This document shows, one piece after another, positions 53,501 to 63,273 of a stretch of DNA of 64,000 bases. Position numbers and translations under genes: made by a program. The stretch is from the NCBI GenBank assembly GCA_037178625.1, contig CM074131.1, forward strand, positions 2,542,001-2,606,000. Reading direction: 5' to 3'. Origin of the DNA: Skeletonema tropicum. Lineage: Eukaryota > Bacillariophyta > Thalassiosirophyceae > Thalassiosirales > Thalassiosiraceae. The notes beneath the pieces are model-generated. The model did no database searches and was not told the origin of the DNA. It saw only the letters and a list, made by a program, of their open reading frames with translations. Each line of letters begins with the position of its first letter. The stretch's first letter is position 1.

Positions 53501-55316
53501 TCGAGCAATCCTTGAACGTCCTCTCCTTCACGTGAGAAGTACATCCAGCAAGGATAGTTAAGTCGGATGCATCGAGGTGTGTGCAGGTTCCTTTTGAACA
53601 CCGTAGGTAATCTGCAGCAGCATGGTTCCAACCACAATCATATTCGCCGACGCGAGATTGCGTTGTGAAAGTAGTCTTCCTTTTCTAGGCATGACCACCG
53701 TATTAGTATTGATAGAGTGGTCTCTCCTACGAGACCCACCACTCCGGATAATGTTTGAATTTGAGCTTGCGCAAGAGATTCCTTTCGACTGTCGCGTGTA
53801 AACAAGACAGAGAATCAAGGTACGAGATTCGGGACTCGGGACACTTGCCATGGACACAAAGTACCAAGGAAGTCCCCTTCCCTTCAGACTAACATCTGAA
53901 TTGCTCATTAGTATTTTGGAAGATCTCTTTGGTGGAAGAAACGGCACACCAAAGGATATAATCCGATATCTAGGAGAAGCAGAGTAGACAATCGTTACTC
54001 CCCCATGACCTTGTCTTCTGAAATATGTTAGGCATGATTGCCACGTTGGCCAACCACATTTAGAGAACATGGACAATCCATGGCTGCCACAGCGGCACAG
54101 ACCATTTTGGTTTGGTAATTCCAGTTCAGATTGCTCTTGAATTGTTTCTCTCATTCCTCCTCCTCCCACAATGCAAGCAAGAGGCTGGTCATCCTAGATG
54201 CACCAGTGAATAAGGATGAATTTACGCTAAATAGTTCGTCGCTGGATAGAAATGACTTGAACAGTACGCTGTGCGTAACTGAATAGACATGACCTTTCTT
54301 TGAACAGCACGCTGTGCGCAACTGAATAGACTTGATCTTTCTTTAACCAGGACGTCGCTGCACATGTTGAATCAACAGGGACAAATAAAGGGACAAATAA
54401 ACACGATTTGCTTTCACAGCAATATAATTTTTATTAATTAGGGTAGGTGGTTCAATTGCACGTTCGACTTCGCCCAGTGGGGTATAATCGTCTCGTCATC
54501 CTGAGGTACTCGCTTGAGCAAGGCGTAGACTACCTCGGCAACACTGTGTAATAACCAACAATCCATCAAGGCTAAGCGGCTGCGACAATCACAATCTGTA
54601 CAGAATGCGTCGACAAACATGCTCTCAATAGCTCCAGCTACATGCACTATCATGCTGTAAAGATCAAAACTCTCCACACCTTCTCAGAGGTAGACAAGAG
54701 AGTGCGTATTTTTCCAATTGCGACCAGCGTCTTATAAGGAATAAATACTTCTAAGTCTGCTAACTATATCCGCAAACTCTGTTGTTGTGAGGGTATCATC
54801 TCGCCTAACAGCAGATGACTCTCGATATGTGAGGGTTGGATGAGAGAACACTTCTCCCCCCACACGTAATTCTAATCGTAGTCCATCGCTCAACAGCTGA
54901 TGTCCTTTGGATTTAGATGACCGTAGTCTTTTTATTGGAATGAAATTCCTTATTGTGATGAGCTGTGCCACGGTGCATTCTCGCCATGGGCACTTCCTCT
55001 ACATGAGGAGAATCGAAATTCTTTTCTCACCTCCGATGCACTTCTGTCAACGTCGAAACACACTTCTATCGCACGCCGTCACATCTCCATGGTAGCACGA
55101 AACGCCGAGCGTTCATCGCACATCCATGTGTTGACGAAATGGATCTTCTAGAAGCCAATCGATTTTGTTGTACTAGCTCACGGTTCACAAACCCACCAAT
55201 GTGGATATGCGCTGAATAATATTAATTTTTTTCTTCTCAAAGGTCGATCTTTCCCGACCGATGAATGATTCTTTTGCTTTGCACCCAGTAAACTGGATGG
55301 AAATATTTATAAATAA
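50546..55316. other. Interior of element A, no recognisable retroelement genes
   Basis: Only scattered short frames, best on the minus strand (51841-51602, DRKNALYVNEVLTGTDAST; 54169-53558; 51414-50944), with stops between them. One plus-strand stretch near 53849-53988 also looks protein-like. No YVDD reverse-transcriptase motif, integrase zinc site or zinc knuckle seen. This is either a non-autonomous element with foreign filling or a badly decayed one. Confidence 0.5.
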
Positions 55317-56087
55317 TGTCACAAGCAAATAGGACCGGTATTGATTGTGCAACTAGAGCCAGAAGAGACCACTAGGAACACGGATATCATGGTGACTAAG
55401 CTTAAGAGCTAAAGAAGAAGAGTGGGCTATTCCCAGGGAGCGCGGGAAAGGGGGCTTGCGTACTTTTACTCGGAATCATCCGGCATTAAAAGCGAAAGTG
55501 TCAAATGTCAAGTTTCTCATTTTTAAGAAATTCAACGCATATCGCCAAATATTGTGCCGCTCGGCATAACGGTTACGCCGCCTGCTTTACTCGGCGTTAC
55601 TCGGCGTTACTCGGCATAACTACTATGCCGAGCGGCACTACTCGGAATTACTCGGCGTTACTCGGCATTATGATATGCGCACATCATGAGCCGCTCGGCA
55701 TTACTCGGCATTACTCGGCATTAGTCGGCGTAACCGTAATGCCGAGCGGCGTTACTCGGGGTTATTCGGCGTTAATCGGCGTAACCGTAATGCCGAGCGG
55801 CAAATCAATTTTTGGCGATCAATGGTATGCGTTGAATCTTATTGGATTACTTTACATTAGGTATTATCAGAAAAGGGGGCATTTATCGGCATAAAAATCG
55901 GGATGCAGCCCGCTTTCCCGCGCTCCCCCAAAGGTGATGAAGGAGCGGAGCACCAACGTGCGACGCCATCTTGTGTGAGAGGATCAATCACGGGTTCTTA
56001 CCGTGGTTGCTACTTGACACGTGTGAACAGGAAGAATGACTGTCGTAACGGTATTGGAATACCGGAAGAGAGTCATATCCTGTGACA
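55317..56087 (-). repeat. LTR of element A, copy split by a nested transposon
   Basis: 771 bp = 271 bp of LTR + 492-bp insertion + 3-bp duplication + a 5-bp local duplication (ggagc near 55945). Confidence 0.9.
55436..55927. mobile_element. 492-bp inverted-repeat transposon with internal TTACTCGGC array
   Basis: Terminal inverted repeats begin GGGAGCGCGGGAAAG at 55436 and are inverted at the right end (CTTTCCCGCGCTCCC ending 55927), 15 bp perfect then near-matching for several bases. The target CCA is duplicated (55433-55435, 55928-55930). The uninterrupted sequence exists in the other LTR of element A, which proves the insertion. Positions about 55580-55800 consist of many diverged copies of a TTACTCGGC(A/G) unit and their inverses (atgccgagcgg). 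No transposase. A 3-bp duplication fits the CACTA/EnSpm or PIF/Harbinger superfamilies, but the ends do not identify which. Confidence 0.9.
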
Positions 56088-56535
56088 GTGGGAGCTAGGC
56101 GATGTGCAAAGTGTGTAATCTCTCAGGATTGTTCATTCATGGAATTGAAAACACGGAGGAAACGAACTGCTACAAATATGCTAGGGTTTGGCAAGAAGGT
56201 GACTGAACATGCTGTTGCAAAAGAAAGGAAACCATTGAATGATGAGGTTATATCAATTTCTTCATCTACAAGTGATGATGACGACAGTTGCTTACTCCTA
56301 GCGGGTAAACGGAATAGCGATAAGATTGAGAAAGAGGAAGAGAATGATAAGAAGCCACCAGCAGTTATCGCTTTCAATAATGAACCAACTTCAGCAACAT
56401 CGTCTTCTTCAAATGAAGACGTGTCTGAGTCTGGGCGGCAGCAATCAGGCAGCGATGTTGGCGGCGCTAGCTCGAAGAGTGATCGAGATAGCACGGTGAG
56501 GAAAAGAGTGCGAGTATCACCACCTCATTATCGCC
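56088..56535 (+). pseudogene. Host gene fragment B, between LTR elements A and B
   Basis: After the GTGGG target copy a frame runs GARRCAKCVISQDCSFMELKTRRKRTA with a CxxC-type Cys cluster and basic patch. An acidic, Ser-rich region follows; DEVISISSSTSDDDD has the form of a SUMO-interacting motif (hydrophobic core next to acidic/Ser residues). The frame ends RKRVRVSPPHYR at the TCGCC target site of element B. Fragment C continues beyond. Low-complexity acidic/basic composition suggests a nuclear protein. Confidence 0.5.
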
Positions 56536-56942
56536 TATCACAAGATAAAAAAGTGAGATGTAGTCATATGCAATAATAAACAAGCACGGTTATTCCACAG
56601 ATACGGTTACTCACTCAACTATCAAATGTGGGCGTCTGTCTCCAGTAGACAGATATGTTTACAACCCAACTCGACTAACGAAGTGTACAATACATATAAG
56701 CCAAAGGCCGATAAATAACGTATTAAAGAATTAAATTAAAGAAGAAAAAGAGTGAGCGCTACTACTAGACGATCAGCGCCATGGTGATGGTGTGTCGAGC
56801 AGCTGTCAAAAAGATCTCTTCAAAAAGATTCGAGATGATGACGCGTCATCATTCTTCGATACGTGTCCTCAATAGAAGACAGTGTCTCACAATATCCAAC
56901 TTCATCCCCAAATAAAGGAGCCGAACACATTCCGATTTGACA
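56536..56942 (-). repeat. LTR of element B, 3' copy (minus-strand sense)
   Basis: 407 bp; contains gtgtgtcgagc where the other copy has gtgtcgagc. Confidence 0.9.
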
Positions 56943-57894
56943 TTCCCCAATTGGTCGGTTCATTCCAAAATTACACAATTTGTTCCCCATATTTTCTCAT
57001 AGTTGTTCCCCAAATTTCTCCACGAATATTCATCATTATCAGCAGGGAGACTTGTTACGTTCACTCGTAGGTACAATTGGTACCAATTTCTTTGAAGACT
57101 TGTTCTGGGTGGACATAAGACGTTTAGGGTCGAAAAGGATCTCGGTCGCGCAAAGAATTACTCCTAGCCCTCATGGCATTGATAATGGTCGATTCGGTAA
57201 CGTTGGTTGACACTACGTTCTCCTTCTGCTTGATTTGTCGCACGAGCTTTATGACTGGCAAGTCCAGTACCAGGAATACAAACATCTTCTGAAACAGACG
57301 GGGGTGGTGGACCTCGAAAGGTAATAATCATCTCACGAGTCTTCGCAGGAATTGACATCCAGAGCTTCCGATGTTCAGGATCCATGGCTTGGTAGAGTGA
57401 CTTAGGAAGGTACCCAAATCTTCTTGCTTCAGAATCATCTCCCTCAGAACTTCCATAATAAATCTCTGCTTCTTGAAGTGCAGCATTTATGTCATAGAAT
57501 GGAACATAATGCGGATGCACGTCATTCTGCAAGTATCCTCCGTCGGACAATAAACCAACATTCGCACTGAAGGAATAAGGATCGGTACGGTCCCACAATT
57601 CACCATCAGACCACTTCCCCATATTAATGGAACGATCACGCCTAACCCTCTCAATCATCTTGTCCTTCGCTTCTGCATCGAGTTTCTGAGCTTCGCGGTA
57701 GTAGAAATTGATCTTTTCCTCCAGAGTCATGATGGTTCTATTCCCCGTCAATCCATTTTCAAGGAGATCAATGAGCTGTCTCACATACCTGAGTTCCTCG
57801 ATGTTGATGATGTAGGTGGTGAAGTGAGTGTATTGAGCGAGGCCATCCATCTCCGAACCTGCAGCACAATAATGATTATATTCCAGGACCCAAC

Positions 57895-58420
57895 TCTAAA
57901 GTAAGCAATAATCTGTCGAATGCCATACAAGCTGCAAGGCTCCGCGGACAATGGACGATCCTGAAGAAGTGAACGTGGCCGTAGCGAGAGGTTTCACCCG
58001 ATCTGGTGTCGTAGGTTGGGAGAGACAACGTTGCTGGGGATAAGATTCCTAAAGCCCAAATTAGCCGGAAACTGGTGCACTAAGGCACGGCTATTCCTAC
58101 TCGATTCCCGAAGTATTACTGAGAGAAAGATCCGCCATAGGCGTCTACTTACTACACGGTGTTATTGTTTATTTCTATTTCTTCGACTGTGAGATGTCGA
58201 CGTGCCATGGTTTTAGTATCTTGTGTAAAGATATGGCGGGAAAATAAGTTCTGCTGAACCGACGATCGCGGAAGATTCGACGTTCAACGTGCGGTAGATA
58301 AATGGGACAATTCCCATTAATCGGGATATGAGTATCTTCAATATCCATAAGTAGTGTACCATTGATGACATACTGGTACAATTTTGGTTGCGTTCATATG
58401 CTTTCTTACATAGTTTGTCA
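57895..58420 (-). repeat. LTR of element C, 3' copy
   Basis: 526 bp; has 14 extra bases near 58285 and lacks a ctaaag unit and cgaa present in the other copy. Confidence 0.9.
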
Positions 58421-59847
58421 CTCCCCAACCAACCGAATGTTGTATTCCAGTCTCCCCACTTCAACAAGTAATTGACAATCTCAAAGAACATCTGAGCGGT
58501 AAACTTATTGTTGTGTGAAGTTGTTTCCATAATTATTGGCATTTCCAGAAGCTCTTGATAATCATTGATCTTTCCCGTAGGAGAAGGATATTGGATGAGT
58601 AGTTCTTCCTCCTTTGGACTAGGTAGACTGAGTAGTTCTTCCTCCTTTGAACTAGGTAGACGTAGATCGGCCATAGAAAATGTGGATGATAAAGTATTGC
58701 GATTGTTCGCGAAGGGCCTATTGCCGTTTGTGACTTGTGAGAAGGGCTTGTTACCATTTGTGACTTGAACTTCAAGGTATATACAGTCATCCGCGACTTG
58801 GTGCTGAAGTTTGTCGTGAAGTTGAAGTTGGTCGTATTCATCTGGAGTTCGGACGAAAAAGATTTCCTGCACAGCACTTCTCGCAAAGATATCGATGAAC
58901 AGTAAGAATCCATCAAAGAGCCGATTACTTCGGGTGGTAATACTGCATACGATGACGATGATTTCGTAATATGCAAAGTTGCGTGATGCATCAATAAGGG
59001 TTTGAATATCTACGCGTTCCATGCGCTCCCCATGATTGAGACCGAGACGATGACGTTCGTAACTCACGATATCAGGTTGAAGAACCGAATTGACTTGATT
59101 GTGTAGAACGTAGAGATTGGGCTTCCCACAAACAATCCTTGGTGCAAAACGTGCAATTATCATGTGACGAGTGTCACTGCCGATACTTACCAGAATAGCA
59201 CAAAATTCCTTCAAAATAATATCATATTCAGCTTGAGAACACAAGATTGCGGCTAAGGTCTCATCTCCGAATTGAGCCCGATTAGTATCTTCTCTCGCGG
59301 CAATACCGAGCAAAGCAAGCATGCTGTAAGGTTCGGAGGAAGTATCTCCCGACGGTCGAATGATATGATGAAGTCGAGCAGTTGATGATGTCTCCCCATA
59401 TTCCTCGGCAGTATTCCTCATCAGTAATCTCTCCCCATATTCCTCAGTAGTAATCATGATTGGATGGTGTCGATCCATGAAAACATTGTTGATGATGACG
59501 TTCCAAAGCAAGACGTGATACTGTCGATGACCACGAGTAATCTCTGCAAACAAAAGGCGATGCAACCTGCAATTGACGATGATATAGATCCTATCGGCAA
59601 GATCTTGAGAATCATGTGAATAGAACTGAGCAGCGAAGTCTTGCAAGGACTTGAGAACAACTTGATGGTGGCAGAATTCAATCTTCGCAGCAGGAGAACG
59701 AACAACAACTTGGCTTCCAAGGGCAGTATCATCTTGGGCCTCTATCAACTTGTAGAGTAGAACTTGCTCCCCATTCTTCGTCTTGTACAACTGAATTTTA
59801 TTCGACTCGTAGTACCAAATCAACTCTGAAGTAATAAAGTCTCTCAT
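58213..59847 (-). CDS. Unknown 544-residue protein of element C, repeated modules
   Basis: An open frame from ATG (MRDFITSELIWYY) that runs out of the interior and ends 208 nt inside the 3' LTR. It appears built of modules: several stretches share a pattern of a hydrophobic core (IYIIVNC, YDIILKEFCAIL, YEIIVIVCS) followed by R-rich and hydrophobic turns, spaced by about 100 residues. Two nearly identical Ser/Lys/Glu heptads (LPSSKEEELLS, LPSPKEEELLI) and two QVTNGN(K/R)PF units lie near the end. Its start also resembles the C-terminal end of the next ORF upstream. No known enzyme motif seen. Confidence 0.45.
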   Translation of the reverse strand: MRDFITSELIWYYESNKIQLYKTKNGEQVLLYKLIEAQDDTALGSQVVVRSPAAKIEFCHHQVVLKSLQDFAAQFYSHDSQDLADRIYIIVNCRLHRLLFAEITRGHRQYHVLLWNVIINNVFMDRHHPIMITTEEYGERLLMRNTAEEYGETSSTARLHHIIRPSGDTSSEPYSMLALLGIAAREDTNRAQFGDETLAAILCSQAEYDIILKEFCAILVSIGSDTRHMIIARFAPRIVCGKPNLYVLHNQVNSVLQPDIVSYERHRLGLNHGERMERVDIQTLIDASRNFAYYEIIVIVCSITTRSNRLFDGFLLFIDIFARSAVQEIFFVRTPDEYDQLQLHDKLQHQVADDCIYLEVQVTNGNKPFSQVTNGNRPFANNRNTLSSTFSMADLRLPSSKEEELLSLPSPKEEELLIQYPSPTGKINDYQELLEMPIIMETTSHNNKFTAQMFFEIVNYLLKWGDWNTTFGWLGSDKLCKKAYERNQNCTSMSSMVHYLWILKILISRLMGIVPFIYRTLNVESSAIVGSAELIFPPYLYTRY

Positions 59848-59868
59848 CTTCGCTGGATAGTGGTAACT

Positions 59869-60876
59869 TCATATCGTCCCAGATGGATATTCAATTGAAG
59901 GAATTTGCTCCCCATTCATCTCAAAGGATAAAAGCAACTCAAAATTAATAAAGTATCGCATCTTCACAGGACAGTACTCCCCAATCATCATCTTGTGATA
60001 TCGCAGTAGCTCCAAAGCAGTAAAGACATAAGATACCATTCCACGAACAATCCCAACAAATGCATAGCCTTGAATGCTTGAAGGACAGTAACAAATCTGG
60101 AACTTGAGAACAGACCGAGCAATGGTAGTAAACAGGATCTTGTTGGGCATGTGATCGGAGTTGTCGTGATGACCGAGAACAAGTATAATGCGATGACCGA
60201 TCTCTTGGAACTTGTGAGTGACAATGTCACTAGACAGGACATCAAATAGACTTGTACAGCATGTCAATGTCTCCATTCTCTTGAGTAGTCCCAACGTCGA
60301 ATGCAAAAAATCTCCCCACGCAACATGGATCTTCGTCACCAGTTGATGAACAACATGTTGTGCCCATAGCAAGAGACCGTAAAACAAGGTAAATCCACCA
60401 GCGCAAGTGTTTACCATCACTCCCCATAGTTGCAAGAGATAATGTAAAAGAAAGAGTCCATCATAACCGAAACAGATAACTCCCCAATCCACAGACTGAA
60501 AATCGCGAGTGCTGCCATCAAGTAGATGATCTGTGAGGTGACGATGCTCACCGAAGGTAACAACATTGATATGCTGTCGCTTGAAAGAACTTGTGCCCAG
60601 GAACTGAATATCGACTTTCCAGAATAGGGTCATCAAAAGTGCGATGATGTCATGTTGTCTGGGACAAAAAATAACATCAATAGGACGTGTATCCATAGAA
60701 GGATAAATGTTGGTATTAATACCAGAAGAAGATAAGGGTCTCCGCCACCTTCCTCTGCGAAATACATCAGACTCCATATTAGTATCCCGACTACCATTAC
60801 TGGTCTCTGAAGAAACATCTACGGAACCATCCTCAGCAATGACATCATCACGTGAAGTAAATTGATCCTCCCTCAT
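59869..60876 (-). CDS. Unknown 335-residue protein of element C
   Basis: From the first ATG at 60876 (MREDQFTSRDD); the frame is open to 60897. An acidic/Ser start is followed by Arg-rich FRRGRWRRP, then a mostly hydrophobic body (CFGYDGLFLLHYLLQL, HRIILVLGHHDNSDH). The C-terminal KMRYFINFELLLSF with NGEQ resembles the first 35 residues of the downstream ORF (KMRDFITSEL ... NGEQ), suggesting both derive from repeats of one module or were once a single frame. Function unknown. Confidence 0.4.
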   Translation of the reverse strand: MREDQFTSRDDVIAEDGSVDVSSETSNGSRDTNMESDVFRRGRWRRPLSSSGINTNIYPSMDTRPIDVIFCPRQHDIIALLMTLFWKVDIQFLGTSSFKRQHINVVTFGEHRHLTDHLLDGSTRDFQSVDWGVICFGYDGLFLLHYLLQLWGVMVNTCAGGFTLFYGLLLWAQHVVHQLVTKIHVAWGDFLHSTLGLLKRMETLTCCTSLFDVLSSDIVTHKFQEIGHRIILVLGHHDNSDHMPNKILFTTIARSVLKFQICYCPSSIQGYAFVGIVRGMVSYVFTALELLRYHKMMIGEYCPVKMRYFINFELLLSFEMNGEQIPSIEYPSGTI

Positions 60877-61094
60877 GTTGATATCGGCGTCAGACAAAGA
60901 TGTTGTCCTGTTTTTGATCAGGTATCACGGGTACCCACTTGGTATGAACGGAAATTTCGCTATGTATGAATAGCGGAGTCCACTTACATCAGGGAGAGTT
61001 GGGTGATCTCTAACTGCTAGAACAGTCGTACGGTGACAGATTATTAATTCGGTAAATCTGAAGCCAGTCGTCTGAGCAGCGAGACATGGAAATC

Positions 61095-61616
61095 TCTAAA
61101 GTAAGCAATAATCTGTCGAATGCCATACAAGCTGCAAGGCTCCGCGGACAATGGACGATCCTGAAGAAGTGAACGTGGCCGTAGCGAGAGGTTTCACCCG
61201 ATCTGGTGTCGTAGGTTGGGAGAGACAACGTTGCTGGGGATAAGATTCCTAAAGCTAAAGCCCAAATTAGCAGGAAACTGGTGCACTAAGGCACGGCTAT
61301 TCCTACTCGATTCCCGAAGTATTACTGAGAGAAAGATCCGCCATAGGCGTCTACTTACTACACGGTGTTATTGTTTATTTCTATTTCTTCGACTGTGAGA
61401 TGTCGACGTGCCATGGTTTTAGTATCTTGTGTAAAGATATGGCGGGAAAATAAGTTCTGCTGAACGAACCGACGATCGCGGAAGATTCGACGTTTAAATG
61501 GGACAATTCCCATTAATCGGGATATGAGTATCTTCAATATCCATAAGTAGTGTACCATTGATGACATACTGGTACAATTTTGGTTGCGTTCATATGCTTT
61601 CTTACATAGTTTGTCA
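61095..61616 (-). repeat. LTR of element C, 5' copy (minus-strand sense)
   Basis: 522 bp; adjoins the first half of gag of element B at the target CCAAC. Confidence 0.9.
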
Positions 61617-62868
61617 CCAACCCTTGTATACAATGATGCCTTTGGTGAGAACATCATGATTACGAGCCATCCTTGACGTGCAGATGAGACGTCAAAAATG
61701 TTCAGCGTGAACATCAGCAGAGACATCATCTTTGTAATGTTCCTCGAGTTTCTTCCAGCACTTGAAACCATCTGAGGTAGAACTATGCTCCTTCACAATT
61801 ATCCTCCCAGCAGCAGTGTTGATCCATTTCAGCAGAGATTCATACAGCAGAGCACTACGCTTCTCATAGAGAGTGACCTCATCTGGATCATTACCATTCG
61901 CGATACTTGGAGGGGTGTAATTAGGCTTGACCATTGCATCCATGTTATGAATCTTGAGCCGAGTCAACACGGTGATATGAAAAAGATTCCAACCATAGTC
62001 AGCATCAAGAGGATCAATCTTCGCATCGCTGAGTGACTGTTTCTTTTCGAACGCTTGGAGTTCTAGAGAAGCCTTGGATTTGGTTGACGATGTGGAACCA
62101 GAGGTGCTAGAAAGGGATCCTCCAACTGGAGTCGACGTGGCTTGTTGAGCATAATTCCCAAGTTGATTAAATTTCTCGGAATCTCTTGCATGTGCCACAT
62201 CATAATCAACAGTCCCATCCGAGTTGCCACACCGTTCAGTTGGATTAAGGCAAAGAAACCTGATGAACTTGTCGCGGTTGGTCATGCTGATGATGTTGAT
62301 AGGATGATTCATCAATGTCCTATGGTTGTTTTGGAGATAGTTCACAAAGCTTGGAAAGAACTTAAGTTGATCCTTCATATGATCTGGTAGGTCTTCATCA
62401 GTAGAACCGTTCCGCCACTTGAGGCTGTTTACCTTGTTGTGATCCTTCATCAAATCAACAAGCTCACGATAAGTGTTGGTACCGAGGCCGGATAGACATG
62501 CTTTGATGGGAACCTTGTCGCCGAAAACTATCGACACAACGTACTTGAACAAGGGATCCGGATTATTCCGGGTTGCAGTCATTTTTGAGTGACTATTTCA
62601 CGGTGTTCGAATCGATCTCACAGACGGATTGCAATTGAATCCTTTCACCCACTATGTGGTGAACTAGTACTTGATGTCTCTAAAGCTATTTCACTAACTC
62701 CAGTCTATCACTGTCGGAACCCTCAACAATGAATACCCTTCTATTGTAATCGAATGAATATCTCAGTAGGTAAGGACCTATGCTCAATCAATTATCACTC
62801 CACAACTCCGGCGGAAATGAAATAGCTTCGGATGACTAAGCAGGGTTTCTCTCATGAGACTGTTCATC

Positions 62869-63273
62869 TATCACAAGATAAAAAAGTGAGATGTAGTCAT
62901 ATGCAATAATAAACAAGCACGGTTATTCCACAGATACGGTTACTCACTCAACTATCAAATGTGGGCGTCTGTCTCCAGTAGACAGATATGTTTACAACCC
63001 AACTCGACTAACGAAGTGTACAATACATATAAGCCAAAGGCCGATAAATAACGTATTAAAGAATTAAATTAAAGAAGAAAAAGAGTGAGCGCTACTACTA
63101 GACGATCGGCGCCATGGTGATGGTGTCGAGCAGCTGTCAAAAAGATCTCTTCAAAAAGATTCGAGATGATGACGCGTCATCATTCTTCGATACGTGTCCT
63201 CAATAGAAGACAGTGTCTCACAATATCCAACTTCATCCCCAAATAAAGGAGCCGAACACATTCCGATTTGACA
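62869..63273 (-). repeat. LTR of element B, 5' copy (minus-strand sense)
   Basis: 405 bp, followed on the minus strand by the leader (62868-62583, no gene seen) and the gag start at 62582. Confidence 0.9.

Larger units (their letters stand above)
50275..56087 (-). mobile_element. LTR retroelement A (5.8 kb), degenerate interior
   Basis: Direct LTRs 50275-50545 and 55317-56087 start TGTCAC and end GTGACA (TG...CA). The element is bracketed by the 5-bp target duplication GTGGG (50270-50274 and 56088-56092). The second LTR is longer only because of a nested 492-bp insertion, its 3-bp duplication and a 5-bp indel; otherwise the LTRs look identical, so insertion was recent. A C-run just inside the left LTR (ccccc at 50546) is a G-run polypurine tract on the minus strand, giving minus-strand orientation. 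No reverse transcriptase, integrase or gag could be recognised. Confidence 0.85.
57895..61616 (-). mobile_element. LTR retroelement C (3.7 kb), carries two unknown ORFs and no pol
   Basis: LTRs 57895-58420 and 61095-61616 (526 and 522 bp) begin TGACAAACTATG and end CTTTAGA on the minus strand. Target duplication GTTGG (plus strand CCAAC at 57890-57894 and 61617-61621) interrupts the gag of element B. A purine tract (ggttggggag, minus strand) adjoins the 3' LTR. The interior has two long minus-strand frames without any reverse transcriptase, integrase or gag features. The LTRs differ by 6-, 4- and 14-bp indels. Confidence 0.88.
57164..62582 (-). pseudogene. Copia-type gag of element B, split by element C and with one stop
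   Basis: Starts MTATRNNPDPLFKYVV at 62582 and runs to 61617; resumes at 57889 and ends at 57164. With one target copy counted, the two parts total 564 in-frame codons. The first part has the UBN2-type gag motif ending FKCWKKLEEHYKDD. A TGA at 61694-61692 interrupts the frame shortly before the insertion. The second part includes YLPKSLYQAMDPEHRKLW. No CCHC zinc knuckle or protease was found. Confidence 0.7.
56536..63273 (-). mobile_element. LTR retroelement B (6.7 kb), copia-type gag, split by element C
   Basis: LTRs 56536-56942 and 62869-63273 (407 and 405 bp) differ by a 2-bp indel and few substitutions. On the minus strand they start TGTCAAATCGG and end TTGTGATA. Target duplication TCGCC lies at 56531-56535 and 63274-63278. 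A purine tract (ttggggaa on the minus strand) adjoins the 3' LTR. The interior holds a gag frame but no pol, so the element is a deletion derivative or non-autonomous. Confidence 0.88.

Noticed and set aside
50546..55316. Reverse transcriptase or integrase in LTR element A
   Set aside because: No YVDD, HHCC or zinc-knuckle patterns on either strand; only short frames.
55580..55800. CRISPR-like array
   Set aside because: Units are only about 10 bp, diverged, without unique spacers, and lie inside a transposon in a eukaryotic genome.
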